Shown in pieces: positions 7,211 through 15,171 of a DNA stretch of 45,705 nt (within the stretch, counting starts at the first letter, position 1; the number at the start of each line of letters is the position of its first letter). The notes under the pieces were generated by a model, which was given only the letters and a program-made list of their open reading frames with translations, was not told where the DNA came from and made no database searches. The DNA is from a virus, in IMG/VR virus record IMGVR_UViG_3300010938_000065, positions 1 through 45,705 of that record; one strand, 5' to 3'. A program made the translations under genes and the position numbers.

Positions 7211-9925
7211 TTATAGAATGTACCACTGAGCGCCATCGGTAACTAAAGTGAACGATTCGTATTGTACCGTAGTAGTTTGACTGCTTACACCATCAATTAA
7301 ATCAAAACCATTCGCTAAAATAGTCATCGCATTGGCTGTAGCATCGATCTTTTTAAAATAAAAGATATGGCCGGTAGCACTTGCAGCGGAAGGAAGCGAA
7401 AAAGTAATCGATCCGGCAGAAGCATCGGCCAGTAATACATTATCGGTAAGCAAAACTGTGTAATTGGCAACTTTTGTAGAAATAGCCACCGGACCACCGG
7501 CAGCATCTGCGCCAGGAGGGCCTTGTGGTCCAGGAGGCCCTTGTGGTCCGGGTCCGCCACCACCGCCACCCGGCCCACCTGTGGCGTCTATGCGAAACTC
7601 CAAAGAATCGCCAATTTCAAGCTGCATTTGGATTTGAATTTGGTTGCTTGCCGAAAGTGGAGCACCTACTTCAAGCCAATCCACACCCAAACGTAAATAT
7701 TGACCATTAAGATAAACTTCTAGGACACCTTTACCGACAGTATATTTCTGTGGTAAAGAGCCCATTCTAGAGTTATTTGGTAGAGTAATGTTAGTCCCGG
7801 AAATAATAGGGCCATTTAAAGAGGTTGGAGGAGTAGCTCCAGAAGCCACTATATCAACTGTTTCGTCATACGATGGCTCATCAAGTAGCGTATTTAATGT
7901 GGCTACTGCTTGATCAAGTTCTTTTATGGCAAGAGTTAAATTATCGCCATCTTTAATAGCAATATTGCCTGTGCCAGTACCTTGTTGAACAATTGTAATA
8001 ACTAACGAACCAACATTAAAATTTGCCGCATCGGCAGCAATACCGGCAGAAGTATTAGTTACGCGAACAGTGTCATTGTTTGGGTTTGCTAATTGGACAG
8101 CACTAAAATCATCGGCTACTGTACCATTTAGTGCCGAAGCAACAGCAGCGGCTACCTGGATAGCGGTCCAACCAGTAAAAATATTAACCTGAATACCTGG
8201 CGACTTACCAGCCGGTGTTGGATCTACGCCCGTGCCATCTTTATTAAACCAAACATAATATTGACGATAATTGCCAGATGAATTTATAAAGAAGTATTGA
8301 TTACTAGAAATGGAAGCAGCATTACCAAATTTAAGGTCTGTGATCTCTGGAACAGAACCTGGATTTAAAGCCGAAACATATTGTGGAGCATATTCTCTTT
8401 CGTGGGCAGATCCGATATACATGAGAAGTTCTTTAGATGTAGTATCGGAAACATCGCGATCTTCGCCTTGATCAAGTTCTGCGCCTAGGAAACGAACATA
8501 AATTTTAGGCTGTGATCCTCCATTATCTGAACGAAGAAATAACCAAAAAACATCTTTATCTGAAGGGACGTTTTTCTTATTAGCGATAAAAATATGGCGA
8601 TTTGTGCTAGGAGTAGGAGAAGTCTGATATGAACCAAATGCATATTTGGCCTTGGCTCCAAAAATACCTGTTGAAGTACCCCCAAAGTTCTCAGTAAGAG
8701 TAACTTGTGATGAAGAATCTACGGACAAAATTTTATAATATCCAGCATCAGTATCTGCGCTCAGTCTTACCCAGTCGCCAGCCTGAAGTTGTGTAGTCCA
8801 AGGCACAGCGCCTACAGATGTAACGATAGCGCTGCCGTTAGTAAAAATAAGGTTTGGAACTATAGGTACACCGCGAACTAAAGTTACGTATGCAACTTCA
8901 TTATCGGCTAACACTATGTCAGTTGTAGCAGCGTTAGCGGCTAGTTTGTAAGAAAGCCTAGAGCCAATAACACTGATATAAATGTCTTCATCCCAATTTA
9001 TTTGTCCGGCCTGAGTAAGAGTTTTACCGTCTGATGGTAAGACGCCATGGGCAATTGATCCTCTACCGGTAACAACAGTATTACTTAAATCCTCACGAAG
9101 AAGTTCAAGAGATCCAGCAGAAGAAGCTTCATACCAATATGTGGTTCCCTTAATTTCAAGGATAGATGACATTATGGCATTGGCCCAATCCTTAAAATTG
9201 GCAAGCATCTTATCGCCACCGCCAAATGGATTAGAAGTATTGGTAGTAGTTGTAGGCGGATTTTCTGTACGACCCTCTGGTTGCGCATTCCATGGATAAA
9301 CAAAAAATGGATCTGGGCTAGCCCCACCAGTGCCTAATCTAAATAGTAGATTTCTTGAATCAGTAATCGATACGACATTGTTGCCAGAATCCGTAGTAAT
9401 AATTGCAATGGGCAATATATTATTTGCCCAGGGCGTGGTAGTTATAACGAATTGATATTTAAGAATTGTAGCAGCGGGCGCCACTACGGCATCTTCAGAT
9501 TTAGTTGTTGGGTCCCAAAGTTGCTTTTGAACGTTAGTCGTAGGATCATTAAAACGCTGATAATCAAGGCCGACATAATTTGTAGAACTTGGTACAAAAG
9601 CGCCGGTTACATTAGTATTAGTTGCGCCATTAAGCCGTTCTGGCTGTGTCCCAGAGGGGACTAAAAGAAAAGTACCTGATTGGCTTGCTGAAATATGTAA
9701 TATTGCGCCCGGATCAACTAATACTTGTAAGCTATTGGCAGCATTACCAATAGCATTAGTCATTGAAATTTCAAAGCCGCGAATAATATATCCCTGATTT
9801 GTACCAGTGATAAATGCTTGAATATATTGATCAAAATCATTTGAAACAGCAGATTCAATAGATCTTAAATCACTAGAATCAACACGCTGTTGTGAAAGTA
9901 GGTTTTCTCGCCTTTGGACCGCCAT
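7211..9925 (-). CDS. Very long tail-fibre protein with collagen-like tract (904 aa)
   Basis: First gene of the fibre block, with AAGGA about 8 nt before ATG. The N-terminal 100 residues (MAVQRRENLLSQQRVDSSDL...) are probably the baseplate-proximal attachment. Around residues 690-780 there is the LEVYLNGQ module shared with the 99-aa protein. Residues about 783-805 are glycine-rich then collagen-like (GPQGPPGPQGPPG), expected to form a short triple helix and enforce trimerisation. The last 90 residues form a small beta domain ending DGAQWYIL, probably the tip. No enzymatic motif is seen. Likely a side or long tail fibre. Confidence 0.8.
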   Translation of the reverse strand: MAVQRRENLLSQQRVDSSDLRSIESAVSNDFDQYIQAFITGTNQGYIIRGFEISMTNAIGNAANSLQVLVDPGAILHISASQSGTFLLVPSGTQPERLNGATNTNVTGAFVPSSTNYVGLDYQRFNDPTTNVQKQLWDPTTKSEDAVVAPAATILKYQFVITTTPWANNILPIAIITTDSGNNVVSITDSRNLLFRLGTGGASPDPFFVYPWNAQPEGRTENPPTTTTNTSNPFGGGDKMLANFKDWANAIMSSILEIKGTTYWYEASSAGSLELLREDLSNTVVTGRGSIAHGVLPSDGKTLTQAGQINWDEDIYISVIGSRLSYKLAANAATTDIVLADNEVAYVTLVRGVPIVPNLIFTNGSAIVTSVGAVPWTTQLQAGDWVRLSADTDAGYYKILSVDSSSQVTLTENFGGTSTGIFGAKAKYAFGSYQTSPTPSTNRHIFIANKKNVPSDKDVFWLFLRSDNGGSQPKIYVRFLGAELDQGEDRDVSDTTSKELLMYIGSAHEREYAPQYVSALNPGSVPEITDLKFGNAASISSNQYFFINSSGNYRQYYVWFNKDGTGVDPTPAGKSPGIQVNIFTGWTAIQVAAAVASALNGTVADDFSAVQLANPNNDTVRVTNTSAGIAADAANFNVGSLVITIVQQGTGTGNIAIKDGDNLTLAIKELDQAVATLNTLLDEPSYDETVDIVASGATPPTSLNGPIISGTNITLPNNSRMGSLPQKYTVGKGVLEVYLNGQYLRLGVDWLEVGAPLSASNQIQIQMQLEIGDSLEFRIDATGGPGGGGGGPGPQGPPGPQGPPGADAAGGPVAISTKVANYTVLLTDNVLLADASAGSITFSLPSAASATGHIFYFKKIDATANAMTILANGFDLIDGVSSQTTTVQYESFTLVTDGAQWYIL

Positions 9926-10083
9926 TTAGGATATCCTTTAGAAAATTATATATTCTTTAAATAAGATTATGGGGTTAACTTTATACATAAAGTGCTTTAC
10001 TAATAAATATTTATCATATAAAATAAAATACGAGATGTAAAACGAATCTTTGCTATATACTCCTAATAAGGAACCTATTTAGA

Positions 10084-10455
10084 ATGGGCAAAGCTAGAAC
10101 AGACCGTTACGGTAATACTCGTGAGCAAAAATTAATCAATGAAAACAGAATGTTAAAAAAAATGATTAAATCTTTAAGAAGAGAGCTTCAAAAGGTTAAT
10201 AATTATGAGCATATACGTGATATTTTAGAGGGAAATTGCCAAGAAGAACAGGCGCAAGAAACACGTAATGTATTGGAAAACCTAAAAAAAATATGGGCAT
10301 GTCATGCTTGTAACGAAGGTGTTCTAGAAATAAATATCTATAGTAAACTTGGTGAAAGCTGGTACTATCGTAAATGTAATAGTTGCGCACATCGCACACC
10401 GGGTAAAAAATATACTAGCGAAGTAACCGGTATATACACTCAACATAAAAAATAG
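10084..10455 (+). CDS. Zinc-ribbon protein with N-terminal coiled coil (123 aa)
   Basis: The N-terminal 75 residues are highly charged and helical (NENRMLKKMIKSLRRELQ), likely a coiled coil. The C-terminal part carries two CxxC pairs (CHAC near residue 73 and CNSC near residue 98) separated by about 22 residues, a classical zinc ribbon. AAGGA lies 11 nt upstream of ATG. It is the first plus-strand gene after the divergent fibre block. The 158-bp region between them must hold promoters in both directions, although no clean -35/-10 pair is seen. Nucleic-acid binding or transcription is plausible but unproven. Confidence 0.75.
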   Translation: MGKARTDRYGNTREQKLINENRMLKKMIKSLRRELQKVNNYEHIRDILEGNCQEEQAQETRNVLENLKKIWACHACNEGVLEINIYSKLGESWYYRKCNSCAHRTPGKKYTSEVTGIYTQHKK

Positions 10456-10646
10456 TTATTCATTTACCCAATAGCAAATAAATGGGTGATTGTTTCTATA
10501 ATAATATTTAGCGACGCCTCTCATACCTTCCTTACCGTAAACACTGTGTAATCTACGGTACCAAAATAATGAGACAAATTTACAAATAAAAAACACTGGA
10601 CATACTGTTTGTAATAAATGCCACGATAATCACCTAGCGTCTGCAT
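10456..10646 (-). pseudogene. Possible small minus-strand gene split over two frames
   Basis: Two overlapping minus-strand frames both look protein-like. One opens with ATG at 10646 (MQTLGDYRGIYYKQYVQ, 41 aa, stop at 10521). The other ends at 10456 with SVYGKEGMRGVAKYYYRNN and then HPFICYWVNE, but has no ATG and would need GTG at 10596. Joined by one frameshift near 10560 they would give a protein of about 63 aa abutting the stop of the convergent plus-strand gene. No ribosome site is visible. It could be a decayed gene, a sequencing frameshift, or chance. Confidence 0.25.
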
Positions 10647-10738
10647 CACTAGCGGGAGTATTTATACAAGAAATAAAAATACTTATAGCGGCCACTAAAT
10701 ATAATGAAAATGCTAATGCTTTAGGACAGTTTCTAAAA
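10647..10738. other. Non-coding stretch upstream of tRNA
   Basis: Part of the roughly 350-base interval between the zinc-ribbon gene and the tRNA. Apart from the doubtful small ORF to the left and the hairpin and promoter to the right, I see no feature here. A plus-strand open frame runs through it (10543-10840, with CNKCHDNH) but has no usable start and ends inside the tRNA. Confidence 0.4.
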
Positions 10739-10764
10739 AGCTTCCATGAAGCTGCCCTATTTTT
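10739..10764 (+). terminator. Terminator-like hairpin before the tRNA promoter
   Basis: Perfect stem AGCTTC-CAT-GAAGCT (10739-10753) followed within 7 nt by five T residues (10760-10764). An outer partial pairing GGACAG/CTGCCC extends the structure. It lies immediately upstream of a candidate promoter, so it could insulate the tRNA-ligase transcript from read-through. Confidence 0.45.
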
Positions 10765-10765
10765 C

Positions 10766-10794
10766 TTGAGCTTTTTAAAAAGTTATATTAGTAT
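10766..10794 (+). promoter_or_regulatory. Candidate sigma70-type promoter for tRNA-Ile
   Basis: TTGAGC (10766-10771), a 17-nt spacer, then TAGTAT (10789-10794), each matching consensus at 4 of 6 positions. The tRNA 5' end is 7 nt downstream, so transcription could begin at or next to the mature tRNA end. It may also drive the ligase. Confidence 0.45.
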
Positions 10795-10801
10795 CTTCTG
10801 T

Positions 10802-10878
10802 GGGCTCGTAGCTCAGTTGGTTAGAGCAGCCGTCTTATAAGCGGCAGGTCCTGGGTTCAAGTCCCAGCGGGCCTACCA
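10802..10878 (+). tRNA. tRNA-Ile (anticodon UAU, reads AUA)
   Basis: Complete 77-nt cloverleaf with encoded CCA. The acceptor stem is GGGCTCG/CGGGCCT with wobble pairs and the D-stem is GCTC/GAGC. The anticodon stem GCCGT/GCGGC encloses loop CTTATAA, with anticodon TAT at 10836-10838. The T-arm is CTGGG-TTCAAGT-CCCAG. The discriminator is A75 (10875), then CCA. The genes around it use ATA codons for isoleucine often, so a tRNA for this codon, rare in many bacteria, would aid late protein synthesis. The DNA ligase gene follows 50 nt downstream. Confidence 0.95.
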
Positions 10879-10927
10879 ATTTTTTCAAAATTAAGTAATT
10901 TTAATTGGGTTTCTTTTAAAATTCAAT

Positions 10928-12163
10928 ATGCATATTATAAAATTTTTTGAAGAAATCAATTCTACTAATTCCCTAAAAGAAAAAGAAGCTATTCTTTCTA
11001 AATATAAAAATGATGAATATCTAGCCGAATTAATCAATAGAAACTTAGATCCTTATAAATTATTTCAATTTAATAAAATACCTAATTATACCGCTAATCC
11101 AGAAGGCAAAAAGGGGATAGAGAATTATAAAGCTTTTATCAATTTAACCGATAAGTTACTTATTCGTAATATTACTGGAAATGCAGCTAAAGAGGAAGTT
11201 ATAAAATTTTTTACAGAAAGTAATAGTGAAGAAGCTAAAATATATGAAAAAATTCTTCTTAAAGAATCTCTTGGAATTGGGGCAACTACAGTAAATAAAG
11301 TTTGGAAAAATTTTATCCCAGAATTTAAATTAATGTTAGCTCCTAATAAACTTCCAGAGCTAACTCAATTAAAATACCCTTCTTACGTTCAGCCAAAGCT
11401 TGATGGTTACAGGTGTATTTATTGGGAAGGTAAGCTATGGAGTAGATCAGGAAGACCGTTTCCTAATAAGAATTTATCCGAATATTTTAAATCTCTTAAT
11501 AATGTAAAAAATTATGTTTTTGATGGAGAATTATATATTCATGGAATTAAATTTCAAGATTTAACAAAAATTTTAAATGCAGAAAATATTTCCATACCTA
11601 ATAAGCTTAAATATATTGTTTATGATTGTTTACCAGAAAAAGATTGGTGTTCTCAAAAATCAAATATAGCTTATCAAGACAGACTCTCTAAACTTAGAGA
11701 ACTTCTTAACGATAAAGTGGCTGATTATAAAAAAGTTCTTGATATCTCTTCCGATACTGTTAATCAAGCTTCAGAGGTATTACCTTTATATAAAAAATAT
11801 TTGGAAAATGGCTATGAAGGTATTATGATTAAGGATATAGCCGGATTATATAGATGGAAGAGAGTATCTTTAAAATCTGGGGAAATGGTGAAATTAAAGC
11901 CATTTAAAACAATTGACGTAAAAATAAAAGGAATTTATGACGGAGAAGGCAATTTTAAAAATGTGGCAGGTGGTGTGGTTATTGACTATAATGGTATTGC
12001 CGTTAATATTGGTAGTGGGTTTGATTTATCTTTGCGAAAAAAGATGGCCGAACAGCCATATAACTTTATCGGCAAAACGATTGAGATTCAATATTTTGAG
12101 GAAACTGAAGACGGCTCACTTAGATTTCCTACGTTCAAAAGATTTAGACCAGAAAAAGATTAA
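10928..12163 (+). CDS. ATP-dependent DNA ligase (411 aa)
   Basis: Seals nicks in duplex DNA during replication or repair through an enzyme-AMP intermediate. Nucleotidyltransferase motifs are in order: motif I KLDGYR (residues 157-162, Lys157 the adenylation site), motif III FDGELY (198-203), motif IV EGIMIKD (297-303) and motif V MVKLKPF (320-326). An OB-fold-like C-terminus follows, with GNFKNVAGGVVIDYNG and a terminal RFPTFKRFRP typical of motif VI. An N-terminal helical domain (about 1-140) precedes the core. No NAD-ligase domains are present. There is no good Shine-Dalgarno; ATG lies 49 nt after the tRNA. Length is normal for phage ATP ligases. Confidence 0.93.
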   Translation: MHIIKFFEEINSTNSLKEKEAILSKYKNDEYLAELINRNLDPYKLFQFNKIPNYTANPEGKKGIENYKAFINLTDKLLIRNITGNAAKEEVIKFFTESNSEEAKIYEKILLKESLGIGATTVNKVWKNFIPEFKLMLAPNKLPELTQLKYPSYVQPKLDGYRCIYWEGKLWSRSGRPFPNKNLSEYFKSLNNVKNYVFDGELYIHGIKFQDLTKILNAENISIPNKLKYIVYDCLPEKDWCSQKSNIAYQDRLSKLRELLNDKVADYKKVLDISSDTVNQASEVLPLYKKYLENGYEGIMIKDIAGLYRWKRVSLKSGEMVKLKPFKTIDVKIKGIYDGEGNFKNVAGGVVIDYNGIAVNIGSGFDLSLRKKMAEQPYNFIGKTIEIQYFEETEDGSLRFPTFKRFRPEKD

Positions 12164-12245
12164 TAATTAATTAAATTTTATTTATTGACTTTATGTATTA
12201 ACAATAAACTTATTCTAATAATTAGAGCTATATAAAAATATAAAA

Positions 12246-12800
12246 ATGAAATATAAACCTCATGAAATCTTTACAAGTCTTGATTTAGAAATGAATCAGC
12301 CCAGTAATACAATTATTCAAATTGGGGCTGTAGTAGGCAATATTAGAACTGGAGAAATTCTAGAAAAGCTCTGTATTAACGTACATACCGATGAAATACT
12401 TAGCCCTAATGTTATGAAGTTGACCAAAATACAACAAAAAGATGTAAATAATGGCATGGAATTAATAGATGCTTATAAAGAGCTAAGGCGAATTCATATG
12501 GAGCATCGCTCTTTTACTAATCCTATAACATGGGGCGGTGGAGATTCAGCATTGTTATTTAAACAACTTAAATCCAAATACACTGATTTTGATAGTTGGC
12601 CTTTTGGTAAACGTTGGATTGATGTTAAAACTATTTTTGTAGGATGGCGTATAGCAAACGGCGAGCCTTTACAGGGCGGCTTATCCAGAAGCATGGCTAA
12701 GGTAAATGTAATATTCAAGGGCCAGGCCCATAATGCGGGATGGGATGCAGAAAATACGTTTAATATGTTTAGAAAAATGCTTGAAATCTTAAAAAATTAA
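12246..12800 (+). CDS. DEDDh-type 3'-5' exonuclease (184 aa)
   Basis: RNase T/DnaQ-like fold with the acidic residues in sequence: ExoI SLDLEM (Asp13, Glu15), ExoII WGGGD (Asp100), ExoIII HNAGWD (His162, Asp167). It resembles stand-alone ERI-1/KapD-like exonucleases rather than a polymerase domain. Substrate (RNA or DNA) cannot be told from sequence. It follows the ligase by 82 nt. A TTGACT at 12185-12190 lies in that gap, but its best -10 (TATTCT, 20-nt spacer) is poor. There is no clear ribosome site. Confidence 0.88.
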   Translation: MKYKPHEIFTSLDLEMNQPSNTIIQIGAVVGNIRTGEILEKLCINVHTDEILSPNVMKLTKIQQKDVNNGMELIDAYKELRRIHMEHRSFTNPITWGGGDSALLFKQLKSKYTDFDSWPFGKRWIDVKTIFVGWRIANGEPLQGGLSRSMAKVNVIFKGQAHNAGWDAENTFNMFRKMLEILKN

Positions 12801-12832
12801 AATTATACCATTCAATTAAAAATCGATATTTA

Positions 12833-13270
12833 TTAACTTCTAGGAACCCTATCAAGAGCAAATAAAGGCACTAACCCTCTAAAATCAAAATTAAGTTTAT
12901 AAGTACCGCGATTAGGTATTGTATGCGATTCCCTTGTTACCTTTGCTTGTGGGATAAATAGTATATCTTCTTGAGTAGCTCGATCAACTATTCGTATGGA
13001 AATATAAGGCGAAGACAATACATCAGTAAAAATCGGGCGCATGCTTTTTGCCTGTAAACCGCCACTTAACTTCAAACGAAGACCGCTTACACTGCCAGTT
13101 GCTTCAATACGTGTAACGGCAATTTCTTGAGGATAGGGACTATCAATACCATAAATAGGTTCTTCACCATATGAAATACTAAAGCTTAAGCTTTCTACTT
13201 CTTTGTATCGTGTATTATTGATCCAAAGCTCTATATGAGCGCCTGTAAGTACGACCGGTAAATTGGCCAT
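12833..13270 (-). CDS. Tail-tube-like virion protein (145 aa)
   Basis: Beta-rich protein with GAHIELWINNTRYKEVESL then GEEPIYGIDSPYPQEIA, the hydrophobic/polar strand pattern and GEEPIYG turn seen in contractile-phage tube-fold proteins (XkdM/gp54/Hcp-type). It is the last gene of the long baseplate operon, 2 nt after the stop of the 629-aa protein, with a GGAG ribosome site. It could be a tube-initiator or baseplate-tube adaptor rather than the main tube protein. The tube-fold assignment is from pattern, not a firm match. Confidence 0.55.
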   Translation of the reverse strand: MANLPVVLTGAHIELWINNTRYKEVESLSFSISYGEEPIYGIDSPYPQEIAVTRIEATGSVSGLRLKLSGGLQAKSMRPIFTDVLSSPYISIRIVDRATQEDILFIPQAKVTRESHTIPNRGTYKLNFDFRGLVPLFALDRVPRS

Positions 13271-13272
13271 AT

Positions 13273-15162
13273 TTATTCTCCATAAATCTTAGAAATCTCA
13301 GAATATTGAGTGCCCCACTTGCCTAGCCCAATGTCATTGGGATACAATATCGTGAAAATAATATTAATTCCTATAGCTGACACTTCTTTAATAAGGTTTT
13401 GAGCATAAGTACGGCCACTAACAATATCGGTCAAAAAGAATTCGTAATCCGATCCATCGGCTGCCGGGATGACTGGAGATTTTAAAGGAATTAGCCTAAC
13501 GTCGCCATTAATAAAATGTTCATTTTGAATAGTATATGCTGGACTAATTAAAATACTATTGTTTGATGGCACAGCAATATAAGGAACCGGCCCTTCTTGA
13601 TTATCGGCCCCATAGTCAAACATAATATATCCTTGCGTATCAGGAAAGCCGGTCGAATCATCTACCGATATTACTCTTGAAGAATTACTATTTAAATTTT
13701 GAGCTAATTTAGTGGAAACACTACCTACCACAAAAGGCTGTGTAATATCATAAATATACGGCCCCGGCTGATTAGGCTGTAAAGAAATAGGGTCTCCCAA
13801 TGGACCGCTTGAGATTATATTAGCAGAACCTGTATAGGTTATAGTTAACGTATTTGTTAAAGAATTATTCTGTATATTAGCAATATTATCACTATTTACT
13901 TCTGCAACAATACCGGGAATCTGATTGATAGCATTTACTAAATTTTGTGTAGTTTCTAAAATATTGGCGCCAATAGTAAAATTGGTACCGGCTACTAAAG
14001 AAGTAGTGGTAGTAATAGAAAATATATCCCCTGTATTAGGCTGAGCATTTAAAGTGAACGTTCCTCTTGGCGAATCATGAATATGGGCGGAACCTGCTCG
14101 CTCACGTCTTACAACCTTAGTAACAGATGGCAAGAAAATTTGTAAAGTTTTAGCTTCAGTTTGATAAATTGCGGCATAAGAGAAATTGTCGGAAAGAATT
14201 TTTTTAATAGGATCATAAAATAATACGGCTTTATCATCGCCCTGAGTAACAATGCCAGGGGTGCCTGTTACGTTAACAATTTCAAAATAAGAATTGCCTA
14301 CCGTCCCACCCTTAGATTCTAAAATTGTATAAGAACCTTCATTAGAGGAAGCGGTAAAACCGCCGCCAAATATATTTACATAATTACCGGCAGATACTTT
14401 TCCTAACTGAGGATTGGCTCCACCTGTCCAAGTAAAACGAACCTTACCGCCAGGCTGTAAAGAAATAGTCCATTGGGTAGACATATTTCCGCCAGCCGGT
14501 ACAGGCGCATCAAATAATAAAGCATTTTGTGCACGACCGCCTAATACTGTAACAGAAGATGTAGGGCCAATGGTATTACTGACGATTTCTACATAGTTGC
14601 CAGCACCGTTATTTTTAGAAATAGCCGTAGCACTCATTCCCTGACTACTTAAATATGCTGTAATAGCATCTGCCACTTCCTGTGCTTTTGCTGCGGCAAT
14701 ATTTTGAAATTCTGTAGCAGTAAATGGAATTGTTACATTAACATTACTATCAAAATTTACTATTAGAGTATCACCGTCTTGGAGCACATAGGGCTCAACT
14801 GCCCTGGCAGGACTTGTAGCCTTAGTAAATTCATCTCCGAATACAGCCGTTAATATTTTATTAAGCAGATCTCGTACTTGTTTACGATTCTTTATCTGTA
14901 ATCCAATCTCTCGAAATACATCATCACCAAGACCAACGTTTGCCGGTCTAGTAATACCAAATTCAGCAAGCCTAGCATCTAAGTATTGACCAGATGCGGT
15001 AGCAATAAACAGATTGTCATTAACAGCTGCTATAGAATTTACTAAATAACTAGAAGCAGTGGCAAGTGCATTAAGAACTGCATCTACATTTTTGCCTTTT
15101 AGGGCAGGATTTAGATACGATCTCAATCTTTTATATTCTTGTTGATTAGTGACTATTGCCAT
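13273..15162 (-). CDS. Baseplate protein, 629 aa
   Basis: The N-terminus (LNPALKGKNVDAVLNALATA ... ASGQYLDARLAEFGITRP) resembles baseplate-wedge openings in which a helical segment is followed by YLDxLAxxxGI. The following RKQVRDLLNKILTAVFGDEF region is helical. The middle has beta-rich modules, including a WTISLQPGGKVRFTWTG ... GNYVNIFGG ... NEGSYTILE unit that is also present in the neighbouring 1875-aa protein. AAGGTG lies 5 nt before ATG. It is likely a wedge or wedge-associated component built together with the next gene. Confidence 0.7.
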   Translation of the reverse strand: MAIVTNQQEYKRLRSYLNPALKGKNVDAVLNALATASSYLVNSIAAVNDNLFIATASGQYLDARLAEFGITRPANVGLGDDVFREIGLQIKNRKQVRDLLNKILTAVFGDEFTKATSPARAVEPYVLQDGDTLIVNFDSNVNVTIPFTATEFQNIAAAKAQEVADAITAYLSSQGMSATAISKNNGAGNYVEIVSNTIGPTSSVTVLGGRAQNALLFDAPVPAGGNMSTQWTISLQPGGKVRFTWTGGANPQLGKVSAGNYVNIFGGGFTASSNEGSYTILESKGGTVGNSYFEIVNVTGTPGIVTQGDDKAVLFYDPIKKILSDNFSYAAIYQTEAKTLQIFLPSVTKVVRRERAGSAHIHDSPRGTFTLNAQPNTGDIFSITTTTSLVAGTNFTIGANILETTQNLVNAINQIPGIVAEVNSDNIANIQNNSLTNTLTITYTGSANIISSGPLGDPISLQPNQPGPYIYDITQPFVVGSVSTKLAQNLNSNSSRVISVDDSTGFPDTQGYIMFDYGADNQEGPVPYIAVPSNNSILISPAYTIQNEHFINGDVRLIPLKSPVIPAADGSDYEFFLTDIVSGRTYAQNLIKEVSAIGINIIFTILYPNDIGLGKWGTQYSEISKIYGE

Positions 15163-15171
15163 GTGTCACCT

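Noticed and set aside
10543-10840. Plus-strand open frame with CNKCHDNH
   Set aside because: No ATG, GTG or TTG start with a ribosome site, and it ends within the tRNA gene.
12185-12216. TTGACT with TATTCT as promoter for the exonuclease
   Set aside because: The 20-nt spacer and poor -10 make it weak; the gene can be read from the ligase transcript.
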